A stretch of DNA of 64,000 nt from Pyrus communis (taxonomy: Eukaryota > Streptophyta > Magnoliopsida > Rosales > Rosaceae): contig NC_084810.1 in the NCBI RefSeq assembly GCF_963583255.1, positions 7,781,751-7,845,750 on the forward strand. Direction: 5' to 3'. Position numbers and translations under genes: made by a program. Shown piece after piece: positions 22,443 to 32,240 of the stretch; the first letter of the stretch is position 1, and each line of letters begins with the position of its first letter. The notes beneath the pieces were generated by a model. That model saw nothing but the letters and a program-made list of their open reading frames with translations. It ran no database searches and had not been told where the DNA came from.

Positions 22443-23681
22443 TCATGTTCTTTTGTTGCAGAAAAAAAGGGGAGCGGAGCTCTTGGATTTGATTGGAAAT
22501 TCATAGGGTGGTTTAGACCATTGATCAGGACAGTACCACTGAAGTGAAGGTGCTCGCTCATCGGAGAAGAAGCTACAAGCCTCCTCACTGCTAAAGAAGT
22601 TGTGCTCCTCCACCTTCACGGAAGGCTGATAGCTCTTTTGGAACGGAAAGCAGTTCATTGACGATGATGACGGCAAGGACGACGAACAACAGTTGAATTT
22701 GAGTGAAGTGGAAGCCGGTAAGGGGAATCTTGGGGTGGAACCGGAAACGGCGCCGAAGTAGTTATTTGACGACGAGGAGCCGCTGGAGGACGAAGTTGTG
22801 GAGGTGGCAGAGGCCGAGGCGTTCAATAGAGAGTTCATTTCTTGCATTTCTCTGCTACAAGGCTCAGAGGACATGTCAGCAACAAGGGGAGCAACAGCAG
22901 CTGTACCGCCCAACCTGCTCATGCTCAGAACCTTGACTTGGAGCTGGAGGAATTTAACATAATTGATTATCTCATCCAGCATTGAAGCTTTGTCCGTCTT
23001 GTTGGCGTTGGGAACCAGCTCCTGCAGAGCCTTCATTTTCTCTGCAACTCTCTCTCTCCGTAATCTTTCGGCTATGCTGTGCGGGTCATATCCGTTGTAG
23101 TCGGAGAAATTGAGCTCCCTGGGGAAGAAACTCTGCGTCCGCTGTTGTTGTACTTGCTGCTGTAATTGTGGTACTTGAACCGAGCTTGGGTTCTCGGGTA
23201 AGCTACTGGAGCTCGGGTGGTTGTCGAACTGAATCGGCTTTGAAATGGGCTGGTTGCTGGTGCTGGTGGGTGCCGAAGCATTCACCGGGTCCTTCACTTC
23301 CACAGTGGTGGTTGACGGGTCGTTAAGCCAGAGCGAAGGGTCGTTCTCTCCCTGATCGGCGGCGGCGGCCATGGACACCAGGAAGAACCACTCAGTATCG
23401 GTCACTTCCTGATCAACGACGGCGTTGTCTGCTGACGTGTCGGCGCCAGAAATCAACGAATTCAGGTCTCGGAGGACTTTCTTGCGGTACTCTTGTTCGG
23501 CGGCGGACGTCGTCGTTTTCGCCCTGGCCTTAACCTTGTCCTGCTTGTCTTTATAAAATCCTTCGCCCCATCCAAGAACGGCGCCGGCGCTGGCGCCGGA
23601 GTAGTCGTAGGAAGACTGCCAGAAGATGGCGTAGGTCCAGCTCTCGCGCGCGTCTTCGATCAGGGCCTGGAGGCGCTGCAT
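22443..23681 (-). CDS. Captured chimeric transcription-factor ORF (MYC2/bHLH/HD-Zip)
   Basis: 412 codons from an ATG within the motif [18 protein letters not shown]; the frame is open for about 35 codons further upstream. Residues 1-105 are the start of a bHLH-MYC_N domain as in MYC2 ([45 protein letters not shown]). Most of the following activation region is deleted. Residues about 112-200 match the MYC2 middle part ([33 protein letters not shown]). About 201-270 is a bHLH domain of the LRL/UNE12 type ([48 protein letters not shown]) lacking its normal flank. The tail (about 280-412) is Ser-rich and ends with [23 protein letters not shown], like the C-terminus of HD-Zip I proteins, with no homeodomain. 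Exons are joined without introns, suggesting capture from mRNA. Expression is unknown. Confidence 0.8.
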   Translation of the reverse strand: MQRLQALIEDARESWTYAIFWQSSYDYSGASAGAVLGWGEGFYKDKQDKVKARAKTTTSAAEQEYRKKVLRDLNSLISGADTSADNAVVDQEVTDTEWFFLVSMAAAADQGENDPSLWLNDPSTTTVEVKDPVNASAPTSTSNQPISKPIQFDNHPSSSSLPENPSSVQVPQLQQQVQQQRTQSFFPRELNFSDYNGYDPHSIAERLRRERVAEKMKALQELVPNANKTDKASMLDEIINYVKFLQLQVKVLSMSRLGGTAAVAPLVADMSSEPCSREMQEMNSLLNASASATSTTSSSSGSSSSNNYFGAVSGSTPRFPLPASTSLKFNCCSSSLPSSSSMNCFPFQKSYQPSVKVEEHNFFSSEEACSFFSDERAPSLQWYCPDQWSKPPYEFPIKSKSSAPLFFCNKRT

Positions 23682-23799
23682 GAGGGTCTCCTGGTTGAAG
23701 GTGGTGGAGGCTACCTTGCTCCGGGTGTGCGCACCATGTGCAGCAGGTGGGGTTTGGCGGAGGAAAGCGAGTCAGGCTCGATGGGAGTGGTGTGGTTGA

Positions 23800-24193
23800 G
23801 TTAGACGCCGATTTCTTGTGAGTCGACCAGAACCAGAGGCCGAGTCGGATCGGATACAGTGCCGGAGACTGCAATCCCGCCAGAATCATACCCAATTGAG
23901 GTCTTTAATCACTTTCTCGTACTCTCGGTCTCTGACAACGAATGTGCTGACAGGGACGCCGCCTTGCCAGGGATAGCCCTGAGATCGTATTCAGAATCAT
24001 CGCTGAAAACTCGACTCCGCTGGGAATTGGAGAAGCTCATCGAGGTTATCGACGAGGACTGAGCCGGAACGAGAAGAGGGTCATCGATTGAGGGCATATC
24101 GTCGCCTGTGTTGAGCTCAGAGAGCATGCTCTGGACCCACCCGGAGAGATCCGACGGATTGTAGTGGAAAATTGGGCCTGCAGCGGATCCCAT
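23800..24193 (-). pseudogene. Captured DELLA protein fragment (GRAS, GAI/RGA-like)
   Basis: DELLA proteins repress gibberellin responses in the nucleus. From an ATG at 24193 the minus strand reads [20 protein letters not shown], the VHYNP motif region (first residue F, not V), then [27 protein letters not shown], and after an in-frame TGA LKTSIGYDSGG and RPLVLVDSQEIGV. These are consecutive segments of a DELLA N-terminal half. The TGA (RK-stop-LKTS) sits where relatives have an Arg codon, fitting CGA to TGA. The DELLA and LEQLE motifs upstream and the whole GRAS domain downstream are missing, so it could not act as a DELLA repressor. The reading ends in TAA at about 23800, where it meets the MYC2-derived part in another frame. 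Confidence 0.85.
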
Positions 24194-24239
24194 TATCTGC
24201 TTCCATGATCATATGGAGGGGACGATCGATCACTCACTA

Positions 24240-24455
24240 TTTTTTTTTATTATTATTTTTTGTTTTTTATTTTTTTATTTTTTTATTTATCTATTTTTTT
24301 ATTTATCTATTTTTTTATTTATTTTTTTGTTGAGAGAGAGAGAGAGAGAGCTGGGCTTGGATTTGGGCTAGTGGAATCCGGCTGCTCGAGCGAGCTGGGG
24401 ATGATGATGGCACTGGGCAGAGAATATATATATTTTTTCTAATACATAGTAACAT

Positions 24456-24494
<39 letters not shown>

Positions 24495-24625
24495 AGTAGA
24501 GAATATATATATATTTTTCTAATACATAGTAACATATGTATTTTTTTTTTTTTTTTTTTTGAGTAGAGAATATATATATTTTTTTCTAATACATAGTAAC
24601 ATATGTATTTTTTTTTTCTTTTCTT
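24240..24625. repeat. Low-complexity and about 60-80-bp tandem repeats
   Basis: T-rich and ATTT-rich stretch, a (GA)n run at about 24332-24350, then three copies of a unit with agagaatatatatatttttctaata and catagtaacatatgta separated by poly-T runs. The (GA)n plus tgggcttgg segment (24330-24420) could be captured 5' UTR (CT-rich on the minus strand); this is inference. Confidence 0.6.
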
Positions 24626-24794
24626 TTGTAATAAAATTGACTTTCTTTAATGAAACATTTATTTATTTATTTTGATGTGACTGTACTTGAAGTTTTGAAG
24701 TTTCAAGTTGCCTACGTACTCTTCCAAAGAAGAGATCAAGTCATAACGTAGTTCAAATGAGTGATGGTTTTTTTATGATGATTTTGCCGTACAC

Positions 24795-24950
24795 AGTTTA
24801 TGCTCTTGCGGGCCAGGAGCGTTTGGTGCCGTTTGCAGTTTCAGCTCATGCAGGCAAGGAGCTTCTTGGTGCCGTTTGCATTTTCAGCTCATGCAGGCAA
24901 GGAGCGTTTGTTGTCGCCTTTTAGGCTCGTGCGAACGAGGAGCTTTTTTT
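24795..24950. repeat. Short tandem repeat between gag and captured block
   Basis: Three imperfect copies of a roughly 50-bp unit with gcaaggagc ... ggtgccgtttgca ... ttcagctcatgcag. They lie on the 3' side of gag and code for nothing recognisable. Confidence 0.65.
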
Positions 24951-24964
24951 TTTTTTTGAATTTG

Positions 24965-27682
24965 TCAAACGATCTTAGAGAGGCATTCCTTGCGATCTTC
25001 ATAGCAAGGAGTCTTGACTGAGTGATTGAAGAAGTCTTTTGGGAAGAAATCGCGCATCGTAATGGCAACAGACGATCTTTGTGTCATAATTTCGTCATCC
25101 TCAACATTTTCATGTAGCTTTGAAGGTTGACGGTAGCTGCTTTGCCCCCTTTCCGTTTGGTGAACTTGTGGAGGAAACCTATGTTTCTTGTGCATTTTCT
25201 TTGGAGTGACATAAGTCCATCCTTCAACTTCACTTGACTTGACTGACATGGTTTTGGAGCATGCCCCCAGCGGTTGAGGTGAAGATTTTGAGTTCAAAGA
25301 GCCAGAAGTGACGGAGGTGTAGTTTGATTTCACCACATCATTAAGATCTAGCTCGATGATCCCTTTCTGAGCCAACTTCATGATGAGATCTTTTAGCACA
25401 AAGCACTTTTCCGTCGGATGACCAATGAAGCGGTGGAATTTACAATACCTTGGACTGTCAGTACGGTTCATCTCTTCCGGCCGTTTGCACTCAGGTAGGT
25501 CGATCACCTTTTTGTCAAGCAAGTCATCTAACATGGCAACCACGTCAGAGTCGGGGAATGGATAAGTCTTCTCCTCAAGCTCCTTCAAAGTGCGTCTACG
25601 TATCTCTTGATCACGAAAAGCTTCGGTTTGAATCGCCTTGCCTCGTGTATGGGTTTTGACTGGAGTTGTGTTGACCGTCATTGCTTCCTTGGTGGGTTTC
25701 CACGCAGCCTTATCCACCTTGGGCCCCAAAACTTTGTCATTTTTGTAGTCGGTGATCTGTTCTTTCTTCCCATGACGGGTGATGCTTAACTCCATATCAT
25801 GGGCGCGGGTGGCTAACTCCTCAAATGTTCGTGGTTTGATGCCTTGAAGGATGTAGTGTAGTCCCCACTGCATGCCTTGAACGCACATCTCGATGGCGGA
25901 GGTTTCAGAAAGCCGATCTTTGCAATCCAGGCTTAATGAACGCCATCTATTTATGTAGTCGATGACAGGTTCATCTCTCCACTGTTTCGTACTGGTCAGC
26001 TCTAGCATGCTTACAGTACGACGAGTGCTGTAGAAACGGTTGAGGAATTCCCTTTCTAGCTGGTCCCAACTGTTGATAGACTCGGGTTCGAGGTCGGTGT
26101 ACCAGTCAAAAGCGTTACTCTTCAGCGAACGCACGAACTGTTTGACGAGGTAGTCTCCCTCTGTCCCAGCATTGTTGCAAGTTTCAATGAAATGGGCGAC
26201 AAGTTGCTTCGGGTTGCCTTTTCCATCGAACTGCATGAATTTTGGGGGTTGATAACCCCTTGGCATCTTCAAAGCATCAATCTTCTTGGAGTAAGGCTTT
26301 GAGTACAGTACGGAGTCGTGCGAGCTTCCTTCGTACTGTGTCTTGATAGTGCTTGCAATCATCTCCTGTAGCTGCTGGATAGAGAGAGATCCCATGGATG
26401 TCATTGTTTGGTCTAGCTTCGGCTTCTCTTCAACTTTCTCCACTGGTGGCTCCTCTTCTTCGTCGTCTTCTTTCTTTAATAGGCCAATATTTGGGTCGAC
26501 TTTCACGTCGGGCAGCGCATCTAGTTGGTTGACAAGTGCGGCAATCTGCAAGTCCTTCTCTTCCACAGTCCGTGTGAGCTTTGCGATTACTTCATTCATC
26601 TGAGCTAGCTGCTCCTCGATTGAAGTTGCTCCAGTGGTCATGACTTGCATGGTTGTACTGCCGCTTGGATCAGGGTCGAAGAGTAGGGACTCTGAGTATT
26701 TCTTCGGGCTTTCGTCTTCTTTACCTTCTTGAACCGTGATGTAGAAAACATCTTGGATCTCCTCTTCAGTGCCGTTCTCTTGAGTTTGTTGGCATGAAGA
26801 TTTGCCAGTGTGGACGATGATGCGCCTCCTTACCTTCAGTGGTCCTTTTGTGTCAACCTCTAGGATTGCTTGGCGCTCCATCCTTGAAGGAATCAAGCTT
26901 CGAGCGTCGTCTTTTTCTCCTAACCCATCGAGCTTTTCTCCCTTTGGGGTTGTCTTCCTCTTTCCAAAAGGCTTACCATTATCTTCAAATATTTCTGAAG
27001 CTGATCGTTGCAGAGGAGAGATAGCTGTGTTGCTTTGTTTCTTAGGCTTTAACAACCTTTCAAAAACAGAGCTTTGGGATGTCGGCGCGTTAAGCCTCTT
27101 GAAGACAGAGGTTCGGTCTTGACCACCAATGCGATTAAGCACTGAAGTTCTGGAGCTTGAATGGCTCATCCTATTGAAGACCGACATCCGAGGGGAGGGT
27201 TTAGGCTCTTCTTGGTCTTGTTCAATGCTCACGCTGATGTGTTGAGCGCTAGCTTTCTTCACTTTGCTTGAAATCTTCACGGGTGCATTTGGTGTGAAGC
27301 CAAGTTCAGCCTTGTTGTTGTCAACTCCATAATCATGCTCTTTCAACTTCTTTTGAGTCTCGGTGAGGTCGCGATCTTTGTCGTTGACGGTGTTTGAAAC
27401 CTTCTTTCCAAGATTTGAAGAGGAAGCAAAGTCATGCCTAGCCTTTGACATGAGTTCGTAGGCATTTGGGTTGAAGCCTTCTTCGGTCCTCTTAGTTGGA
27501 AGAGAGCTTGGTTTCACTTTGACGCCATGCTGTGCCTCCAGACGGTTGATGAGTCCGGCGGTTTGCAAGTTTTTCTCCTCTGCAGTCTTTATCAGCCTTG
27601 CAATTGTTTCCTTCATCTGAACCAGCTGTCTTTCAATGGAGGTAGTGCCGATAGTCATGACTTGTTCTTTGTTTGAAGCCAT
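24965..27682 (-). CDS. Gag-type protein of the young retrotransposon
   Basis: 905 codons from the ATG at 27682 (MASNKEQV). The open frame extends upstream into the LTR, but that part is not expected to be translated as protein start. Residues about 8-60 form a coiled coil ([19 protein letters not shown] ...), and nearly the same segment recurs near residue 340 ([19 protein letters not shown] ...), an internal duplication. The gag core follows ([51 protein letters not shown]). Near the end is a CCHC-like motif [14 protein letters not shown]. The region between the two coiled coils ([26 protein letters not shown]) is like parts that lie further downstream in autonomous relatives, so gag is rearranged. 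It stops where protease would begin. It would build the particle; polymerase must come from another element. Confidence 0.88.
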   Translation of the reverse strand: MASNKEQVMTIGTTSIERQLVQMKETIARLIKTAEEKNLQTAGLINRLEAQHGVKVKPSSLPTKRTEEGFNPNAYELMSKARHDFASSSNLGKKVSNTVNDKDRDLTETQKKLKEHDYGVDNNKAELGFTPNAPVKISSKVKKASAQHISVSIEQDQEEPKPSPRMSVFNRMSHSSSRTSVLNRIGGQDRTSVFKRLNAPTSQSSVFERLLKPKKQSNTAISPLQRSASEIFEDNGKPFGKRKTTPKGEKLDGLGEKDDARSLIPSRMERQAILEVDTKGPLKVRRRIIVHTGKSSCQQTQENGTEEEIQDVFYITVQEGKEDESPKKYSESLLFDPDPSGSTTMQVMTTGATSIEEQLAQMNEVIAKLTRTVEEKDLQIAALVNQLDALPDVKVDPNIGLLKKEDDEEEEPPVEKVEEKPKLDQTMTSMGSLSIQQLQEMIASTIKTQYEGSSHDSVLYSKPYSKKIDALKMPRGYQPPKFMQFDGKGNPKQLVAHFIETCNNAGTEGDYLVKQFVRSLKSNAFDWYTDLEPESINSWDQLEREFLNRFYSTRRTVSMLELTSTKQWRDEPVIDYINRWRSLSLDCKDRLSETSAIEMCVQGMQWGLHYILQGIKPRTFEELATRAHDMELSITRHGKKEQITDYKNDKVLGPKVDKAAWKPTKEAMTVNTTPVKTHTRGKAIQTEAFRDQEIRRRTLKELEEKTYPFPDSDVVAMLDDLLDKKVIDLPECKRPEEMNRTDSPRYCKFHRFIGHPTEKCFVLKDLIMKLAQKGIIELDLNDVVKSNYTSVTSGSLNSKSSPQPLGACSKTMSVKSSEVEGWTYVTPKKMHKKHRFPPQVHQTERGQSSYRQPSKLHENVEDDEIMTQRSSVAITMRDFFPKDFFNHSVKTPCYEDRKECLSKIV

Positions 27683-27732
27683 GGACTGTGCTTGAATATC
27701 TTGAACGGAGACAGAGATGAGAGGTAGAGATT

Positions 27733-27750
27733 GTCCCACTGGGCGTGCCA
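27733..27750 (-). other. Primer-binding site
   Basis: Four bases inside the 5' LTR the minus strand reads TGGCACGCCCAGTGGGAC. It starts with TGG, the complement of a tRNA CCA end, at the correct place for priming minus-strand DNA synthesis. I could not assign the tRNA from memory. Confidence 0.7.
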
Positions 27751-27754
27751 AATT

Positions 27755-28734
27755 TGTAAACACGAAAAAGTTCCTGAAAACAAGAAACAAGAATACGCGT
27801 ACAAAATATATTTTTGTGTTTAATGATTTTGGGGTTACAATCTCTTTGTAATTTGATCCTCTGATTCTATCTTCGTAGGGTGTAGGTTTGTGGATGAGCT
27901 GTTGATCCAAAGGGCCGTCGGGGCTTGATCTAGGGATGAACAGTTGATGAACGGATCTTTGAGGGCTTTTGAGCTTGATCTTGAAGACTGGGTGTATGGA
28001 TTTCTTCAAGGGGCCGTCGGGGCTTGATCTTGAGGGTTGATGGATGAGCGGATCTTCAAGGGCTTTTGGGCCTAATCTTGAAGACTGAGTGTATGGATTT
28101 CTTCAAGAGGCCGTCGGGGCTTGATCTTGAGGGTTGATGGATGAGCGGATCTTCAAGGGCTTTTGGGCCTAATCTTGAAGACTGATTGGATGTGTGGATT
28201 TGTTGAGGTTGTTGATCCAAAGGGCCGTTGGGGCTTGATCTTAGGATGAATGGATGATGAACGATGAACACTTTCCTCAAGGGCCGTCGGGGCTTGATCT
28301 TGAGTTGGTGGAAGTTCTTCAAGGGCCGTTGGGGCTTGATCTTGAAGGCGGATTTGACGAAGAACGAAGAGAGCTTTCTTGATCCTTCGGGATTTGCTTG
28401 AGAGCTTTAGAGTTTCAAGGCTTCTTCCTTTCTTCCTTTCTTTTTTCCTTCCTCCTCCTTTTTTTTTTTTTTTTCTTCCTTTCCTTCCTCCCCTCTTAAA
28501 TGAATGCCTTGGCCTCCTATTTATAGAATTCCAAAACTTGATTTTTGGATTTAAATAATCAGATGAAATAAATCATTTCTGCCAGATATTGACACGTGTC
28601 CTATTTGATGACCTTTCCAATTTATTTCGATTTTTCGTTGAGTCACACGCTACATGTAAAATTTATGTGACACGTAAGCGTTGAAATTTTAATTATTGGT
28701 TAACATTCATTTCACCGAAATTTCGATGTCTACA
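27755..28734 (-). repeat. 5' LTR of the gag-only retrotransposon
   Basis: Matches the LTR at 18001-18981 along its whole length by eye. The only difference noticed is 16 rather than 17 T in the poly-T run. Because the element is on the minus strand, this is the promoter-bearing LTR. The near-zero divergence points to insertion very recently on an evolutionary scale. Confidence 0.95.
28517..28526 (-). promoter_or_regulatory. TATA box in the 5' LTR
   Basis: On the minus strand this reads CTATAAATAG, a strong plant TATA element. The same sequence is at 18764-18773 in the other LTR. It would start transcription towards gag. Confidence 0.6.
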
Positions 28735-29426
28735 ATTACTTCAAAAACCAAAACCTTATTTGGTGTCATTTGTACACGCCTTTTATTTTTTTAAGTGTTG
28801 TTGTTTTCATGGGGTCAAAAGTTCTTGATCTGAAATATTTGTTTTTCAATACTTATATAATGGCTATATTAACCAAACAAATATCTTATTTTGGAATGGT
28901 AATTGAGAACTAAAAAAATTAAAAAGTCATATATTTTTTTTAGTACAAAAAGTGCTGTATTTAATTCTCAACAACTTTACTATTTTTTATATTTAAATAA
29001 AAATAATTAAAGAGCTAAAATTTGGACCGAGCAGAGCGACTTGCTCATTGGCCTGAATTTTTTTGGCCCGTGGGTTGAGTAAGGGCTTTTTACATATTCA
29101 GCATGTAGTCATTGAAAAAATATAAGGCCGCTCTGCGACCATTTCATCGAAAGAAAATAAAATATCACATGAAATACGCTATTACACCCCATGAAATTAT
29201 TACTTCAAAGACCAAAAATTTATTTGGTGTCATTTGTACACGCCTTTTATTTTTTAAGTGTTGTTGTTTTGATGGGGTCAAAAGTTCTTGATCTGAAATA
29301 TTTGTTTTTCAATACTTATATATTGGCTATATTAACCAAACAAATATCTTATTTTGGAATGGTAATTGAGAACTAATAAAATATCTTATTTTGCATGCCC
29401 TGACGCTTTGTTATTTGTTGGTTGAG
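28735..29426. other. Flanking local repeat (about 200 bp, two copies)
   Basis: The stretch from attacttcaaa through aatatcttattttggaatggtaat occurs at 28735-28910 and again at 29200-29380. A third, partial copy lies at 17880-18000, to the left of the retrotransposon. These must have been neighbours before the insertion. No gene. Confidence 0.6.
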
Positions 29427-30209
29427 AAAATACAAAGAAATTGGTAGAAAAGTCAAGGTGCCGCTGTAAGGTTAGTTGACTAAATAGACAATTTAGATTT
29501 CTTCTGTTGATCGCTCTCACTTTGTAGTGGCTGTTGGAATGGTGAGTTAATAATTTTCAGTATACATTTAAAACTCCAACAACCACAAAAACACGTAGTA
29601 TGTGAATTTTGAAATCATTCATGACCGGTCATTGTCTGGAACACGAATGCCAATATGCCATATCAAATTTGTGGACCATGAGATTTATGAGAGTTTCAAC
29701 TAATAGAATAACGTAACAACATTATTTACTTTACATAAACTTTTTTCAAGGAATAAGAAAATTACTTTGCAAAAATAGTAATCCATGTGATTTTTCTACA
29801 TGTGAATGGTAATGAACTATTCATGTGAGCCATCAACATATTATATTATAACAAAGTTTCTATATTATTTATATCGAACTTTTAACATCCGTAACTTCTT
29901 CGTTATCGCTCCGATTCGCCAACGGTTTTCACCTACATCCTTGTGGGATTGAGCTCTATTTGAGAACACTAAAGGTTTACAGTTTTTAAATGATTGCTTA
30001 CGAAAATTCAAACTTTGTAACTAAGTAAATAAAATTCTAAAATTACCGAAATTTGATTTAAAATAAAAATCGCATAATTACGATTTTTTTGAGATGTTCT
30101 ATGTGGCATGACATCTCCTTTAGAGATGTTCTAAATCATAAGAATTAAATGGGTTTTTGAACTTTAATCCTTGAAGAAGATTAAAATTTAATAAAATCTG
30201 GTGTTTGAT

Positions 30210-30357
30210 TGCATAAGGGGGTAGGGGAATGGGCTAAATCTCACAATGGGTTAGCGATAATGTGGGATCAAATTCACGTTTGACGAGAATTGAACCTAAG
30301 ACCTCTCACTTATCAGTGAAGAGGAATACCACTAGACCGTAGTACTGAGTGGCGATT
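30210..30357 (-). mobile_element. tRNA-related SINE, minus strand
   Basis: On the minus strand it reads cagtactacggtctagtgg (A-box-like), then ggttcaattct (B-box-like), then cacattatcgctaacccattgtgag. The same order and spacing occurs in the SINE at 61647-61821. Copy B has the equivalent at 47635-47775. Confidence 0.6.
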
Positions 30358-30489
30358 ACAAATCAATTTAAGACCTTTAATGCATACTTAATTCAAATTT
30401 ATATTATATTTTTGTTTTAATATTTAACTATTTAATGCCTCCACATTAAACTTTAAATTTATTATTATAGACATTCTAATTCATTAATT

Positions 30490-31010
30490 TTGTGTAACTT
30501 CCATATTGAAGCTCATATCATGGATGGACAAAAACAACAAACCTGGAGATTATTTGCAGCGTCTGCGAGTAGATGAGAAGAAAGGGCGTGACCAATGGAG
30601 AATTCTTGGCAGCAGGATTCAGGGAGCAAATGACCCACGTCTTGTTATTGGAGAGTTCAAGGATATCTTGGACAAAAGATTTTTCAATGTGCTAGGAACA
30701 TGGGATGGAACACCACATATCTCTATACAAGTGATGAGATTCTTCTATTTAAAAAATAAAATTTCCCACCATTTAAATAATAAAGCGTGGTGTACCACTT
30801 GTGTTACGGTTACAAAGAAATTTCTATCTTGGACGAGCATGAGAAAGAGGGAGGGAACCTGAAGACCACGGCAAGCATGACAGACTTTAGGGATTTTGTA
30901 ACCTTGATGGTTTAATTGATCTAGGCTTCACGGGTTATCCCTTTACGTAGAAAATCAGGAGAGGAGGGATTTATACAACAAAGATTGGACCGGGGATTAG
31001 CATCGCTTTA
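30490..31010 (+). pseudogene. LINE endonuclease-domain fragment
   Basis: The frame reads DEKKGRDQWRILGSRI, DPRLVIGEFKDIL and, after the nested MITE, EHEKEGGN, ASMTDFRDFV and LGFTGYPFT. This is the middle of an L1-type exonuclease-endonuclease-phosphatase domain, where family members have a G-D-F-N motif; here it is G-E-F-K, so a catalytic residue is lost. Stops and a frame shift follow. It is repeated at 47930-48430. Confidence 0.75.
30674..30824. mobile_element. 151-bp MITE nested in LINE fragment
   Basis: Flanked by the 10-bp repeat TATCTTGGAC (30664-30673, 30825-30834), which also restores the LINE reading when one copy is removed. The ends form an imperfect inverted repeat of about 40 bp (agatttttcaatgtgctagg against agaaatttctttgtaaccg, converging on accac/gtggt). 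The 9-10-bp duplication suggests a Mutator-like origin. The identical insertion at 48096-48246 shows it predates the segmental duplication. A truncated relative lies at 35236-35336. Confidence 0.8.
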
Positions 31011-32240
31011 ATGGTTCAATTTGGTATGATTTGTATGTTTTATGTTTTAGTTCACTAGGTTTGCTAGATTCGGTATGATCAATTTGGTACGGTTTGTATT
31101 TTTTATGTTTTAGTTCATTAGGTCCGATAGATTCGGTGTGGTCAATTTGGTATAGTTCATATTTTTTATGTTTTAGTCCATTAGGTCTGGTCAATTTGGT
31201 ACAGTTTGTATTTTTTATGTTTTAGTTCATTAGGTCCGTTAATTTTTGCATTATTGATTTGTTAGGCCTTATACATTAATTATGGTTTACAAAATAGAAA
31301 ACTTCATTTTAATCCCTAAATAAGATTGTTTTTTCAATAACATTGTACCTAAGATTAAAAATTAAAAATAGTCCTCCATATCAGATTATAGAATTCAATG
31401 TCACATTCAACTTGTATATATATATTTTTTTTTTTAATAAATTTTGTTGCATTTTTAGTTTCCCTATTTACCCTTATTACTCTCTTAAAACCAATTAGAC
31501 AAACAAATATATAATTAATTTTCCAAGAATGCTTACTTAACTAGATCCATAATTAACATGTTCGTTATAACAATAACATTATGATCATTACCATAAACCT
31601 CCATGTGTTATTCCAATCAAAGAACCCAGATAACTCAGCCATGATCAAACAAAAAAAGCTAGGAAATTCAGAAACCAAAAATCTTGTTGTATTCGGAAGA
31701 AAAAAAAGAAAAAAAAGGCTTTTAGATGCCAAATTGATGGTGAATCCAGAAATGAATGAAAAACAACACAAATAGAGAAAATGGAATGTGAAATCACAAC
31801 TTAATTGACCGTACCGAATTGATCAGACCTACACTATATAGTACCTAACCGACTTTACTGAATGGATGAGACCTAATTGACAGTACCTAAATGAACAATT
31901 TTGTATGTAGAACAATATAGTGTACCTATAATCTCAATGCATTTTTTTTTATTTTATAGTTTTGGATTCAATAAATTAAAAATGAATCCAAAGATAAATG
32001 AAAAGAAAAATTTTGTATGTAGAGAAAATGGATCGTGAAATCACAACCTAATTAACCGTGCCGAATTGATAGGACCTAAACTTTATAACATACCTAATTT
32101 ATTGAACCTAATCTATCATACCTAGTGAACTAAAACATAAAAAATACAAATTGTACCAAATTGACTGTACCAAATCTATCGAACCTAAACTATATAACGT
32201 ACTTAATTGACCGTACCGAAACTATCAGACATAAATTAAT
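31010..32240. repeat. Large inverted-repeat element with tandem units
   Basis: The left arm (31010-31250) has about four tandem units of about 55-60 bp with caatttggtacggtttgta ... tatgttttagttcattagg. The right arm (about 31795-32240) carries the reverse complement (ctagtgaactaaaacataaa, tgaccgtaccgaattgat) in similar multiples. The interior has a short open frame on each strand (around 31565-31775) with no recognisable domain. It may be a foldback-type element. In copy B the right arm is cut off by the CACTA end at 49544. Confidence 0.6.

Larger units (their letters stand above)
18001..28734 (-). mobile_element. Very young gag-only LTR retrotransposon with host genes
   Basis: 10,734 bp, oriented minus, flanked by the perfect duplication ATTAC (17996-18000 and 28735-28739). 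LTRs of 981 and 980 bp read as identical except for one T in a poly-T run. Internal order on the minus strand: primer-binding site, gag ORF (27682-24965), repeats, captured host gene fragments (24193-22443), 79-bp tandem repeat, antisense ORF (20828-21460 plus), purine tract, 3' LTR. No protease, RT, RNase H or integrase is present, so the element is non-autonomous and must be mobilised in trans. The gag type (C-x2-H ... GH-x4-C motif) suits the Tat branch of Ty3/gypsy, and the layout fits the class called TR-GAG. The host-gene cargo is unusual. Confidence 0.93.
29427..32125 (+). repeat. Segmental duplication, copy A, second part
   Basis: Matches 46858-49543 with scattered substitutions. It contains a SINE (minus), a LINE endonuclease fragment (plus) with a nested MITE, and the left arm of an inverted-repeat element. 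In copy A it is separated from the first part by the young retrotransposon and about 1.3 kb more. Confidence 0.88.

Noticed and set aside
22436..22462. Splice-acceptor-like ttcttttgttgcag on the plus strand
   Set aside because: It lies antisense inside the end of the chimeric ORF; no donor or exon reading goes with it.
23493..23895. Frames on the plus strand and in other minus frames over the captured block
   Set aside because: They are shadows of the MYC2 and DELLA readings, with Arg/Pro-biased composition.
27683..28009. 109-codon N-terminal extension of gag into the LTR
   Set aside because: The open frame runs through LTR sequence and the primer-binding site; the first plausible internal ATG is at 27682, so the extension is not a protein start.
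31010..31250. CRISPR-like regular repeats (also 35543-35800)
   Set aside because: Units are directly adjacent without unique spacers, and the DNA is from a plant; these are tandem repeats.
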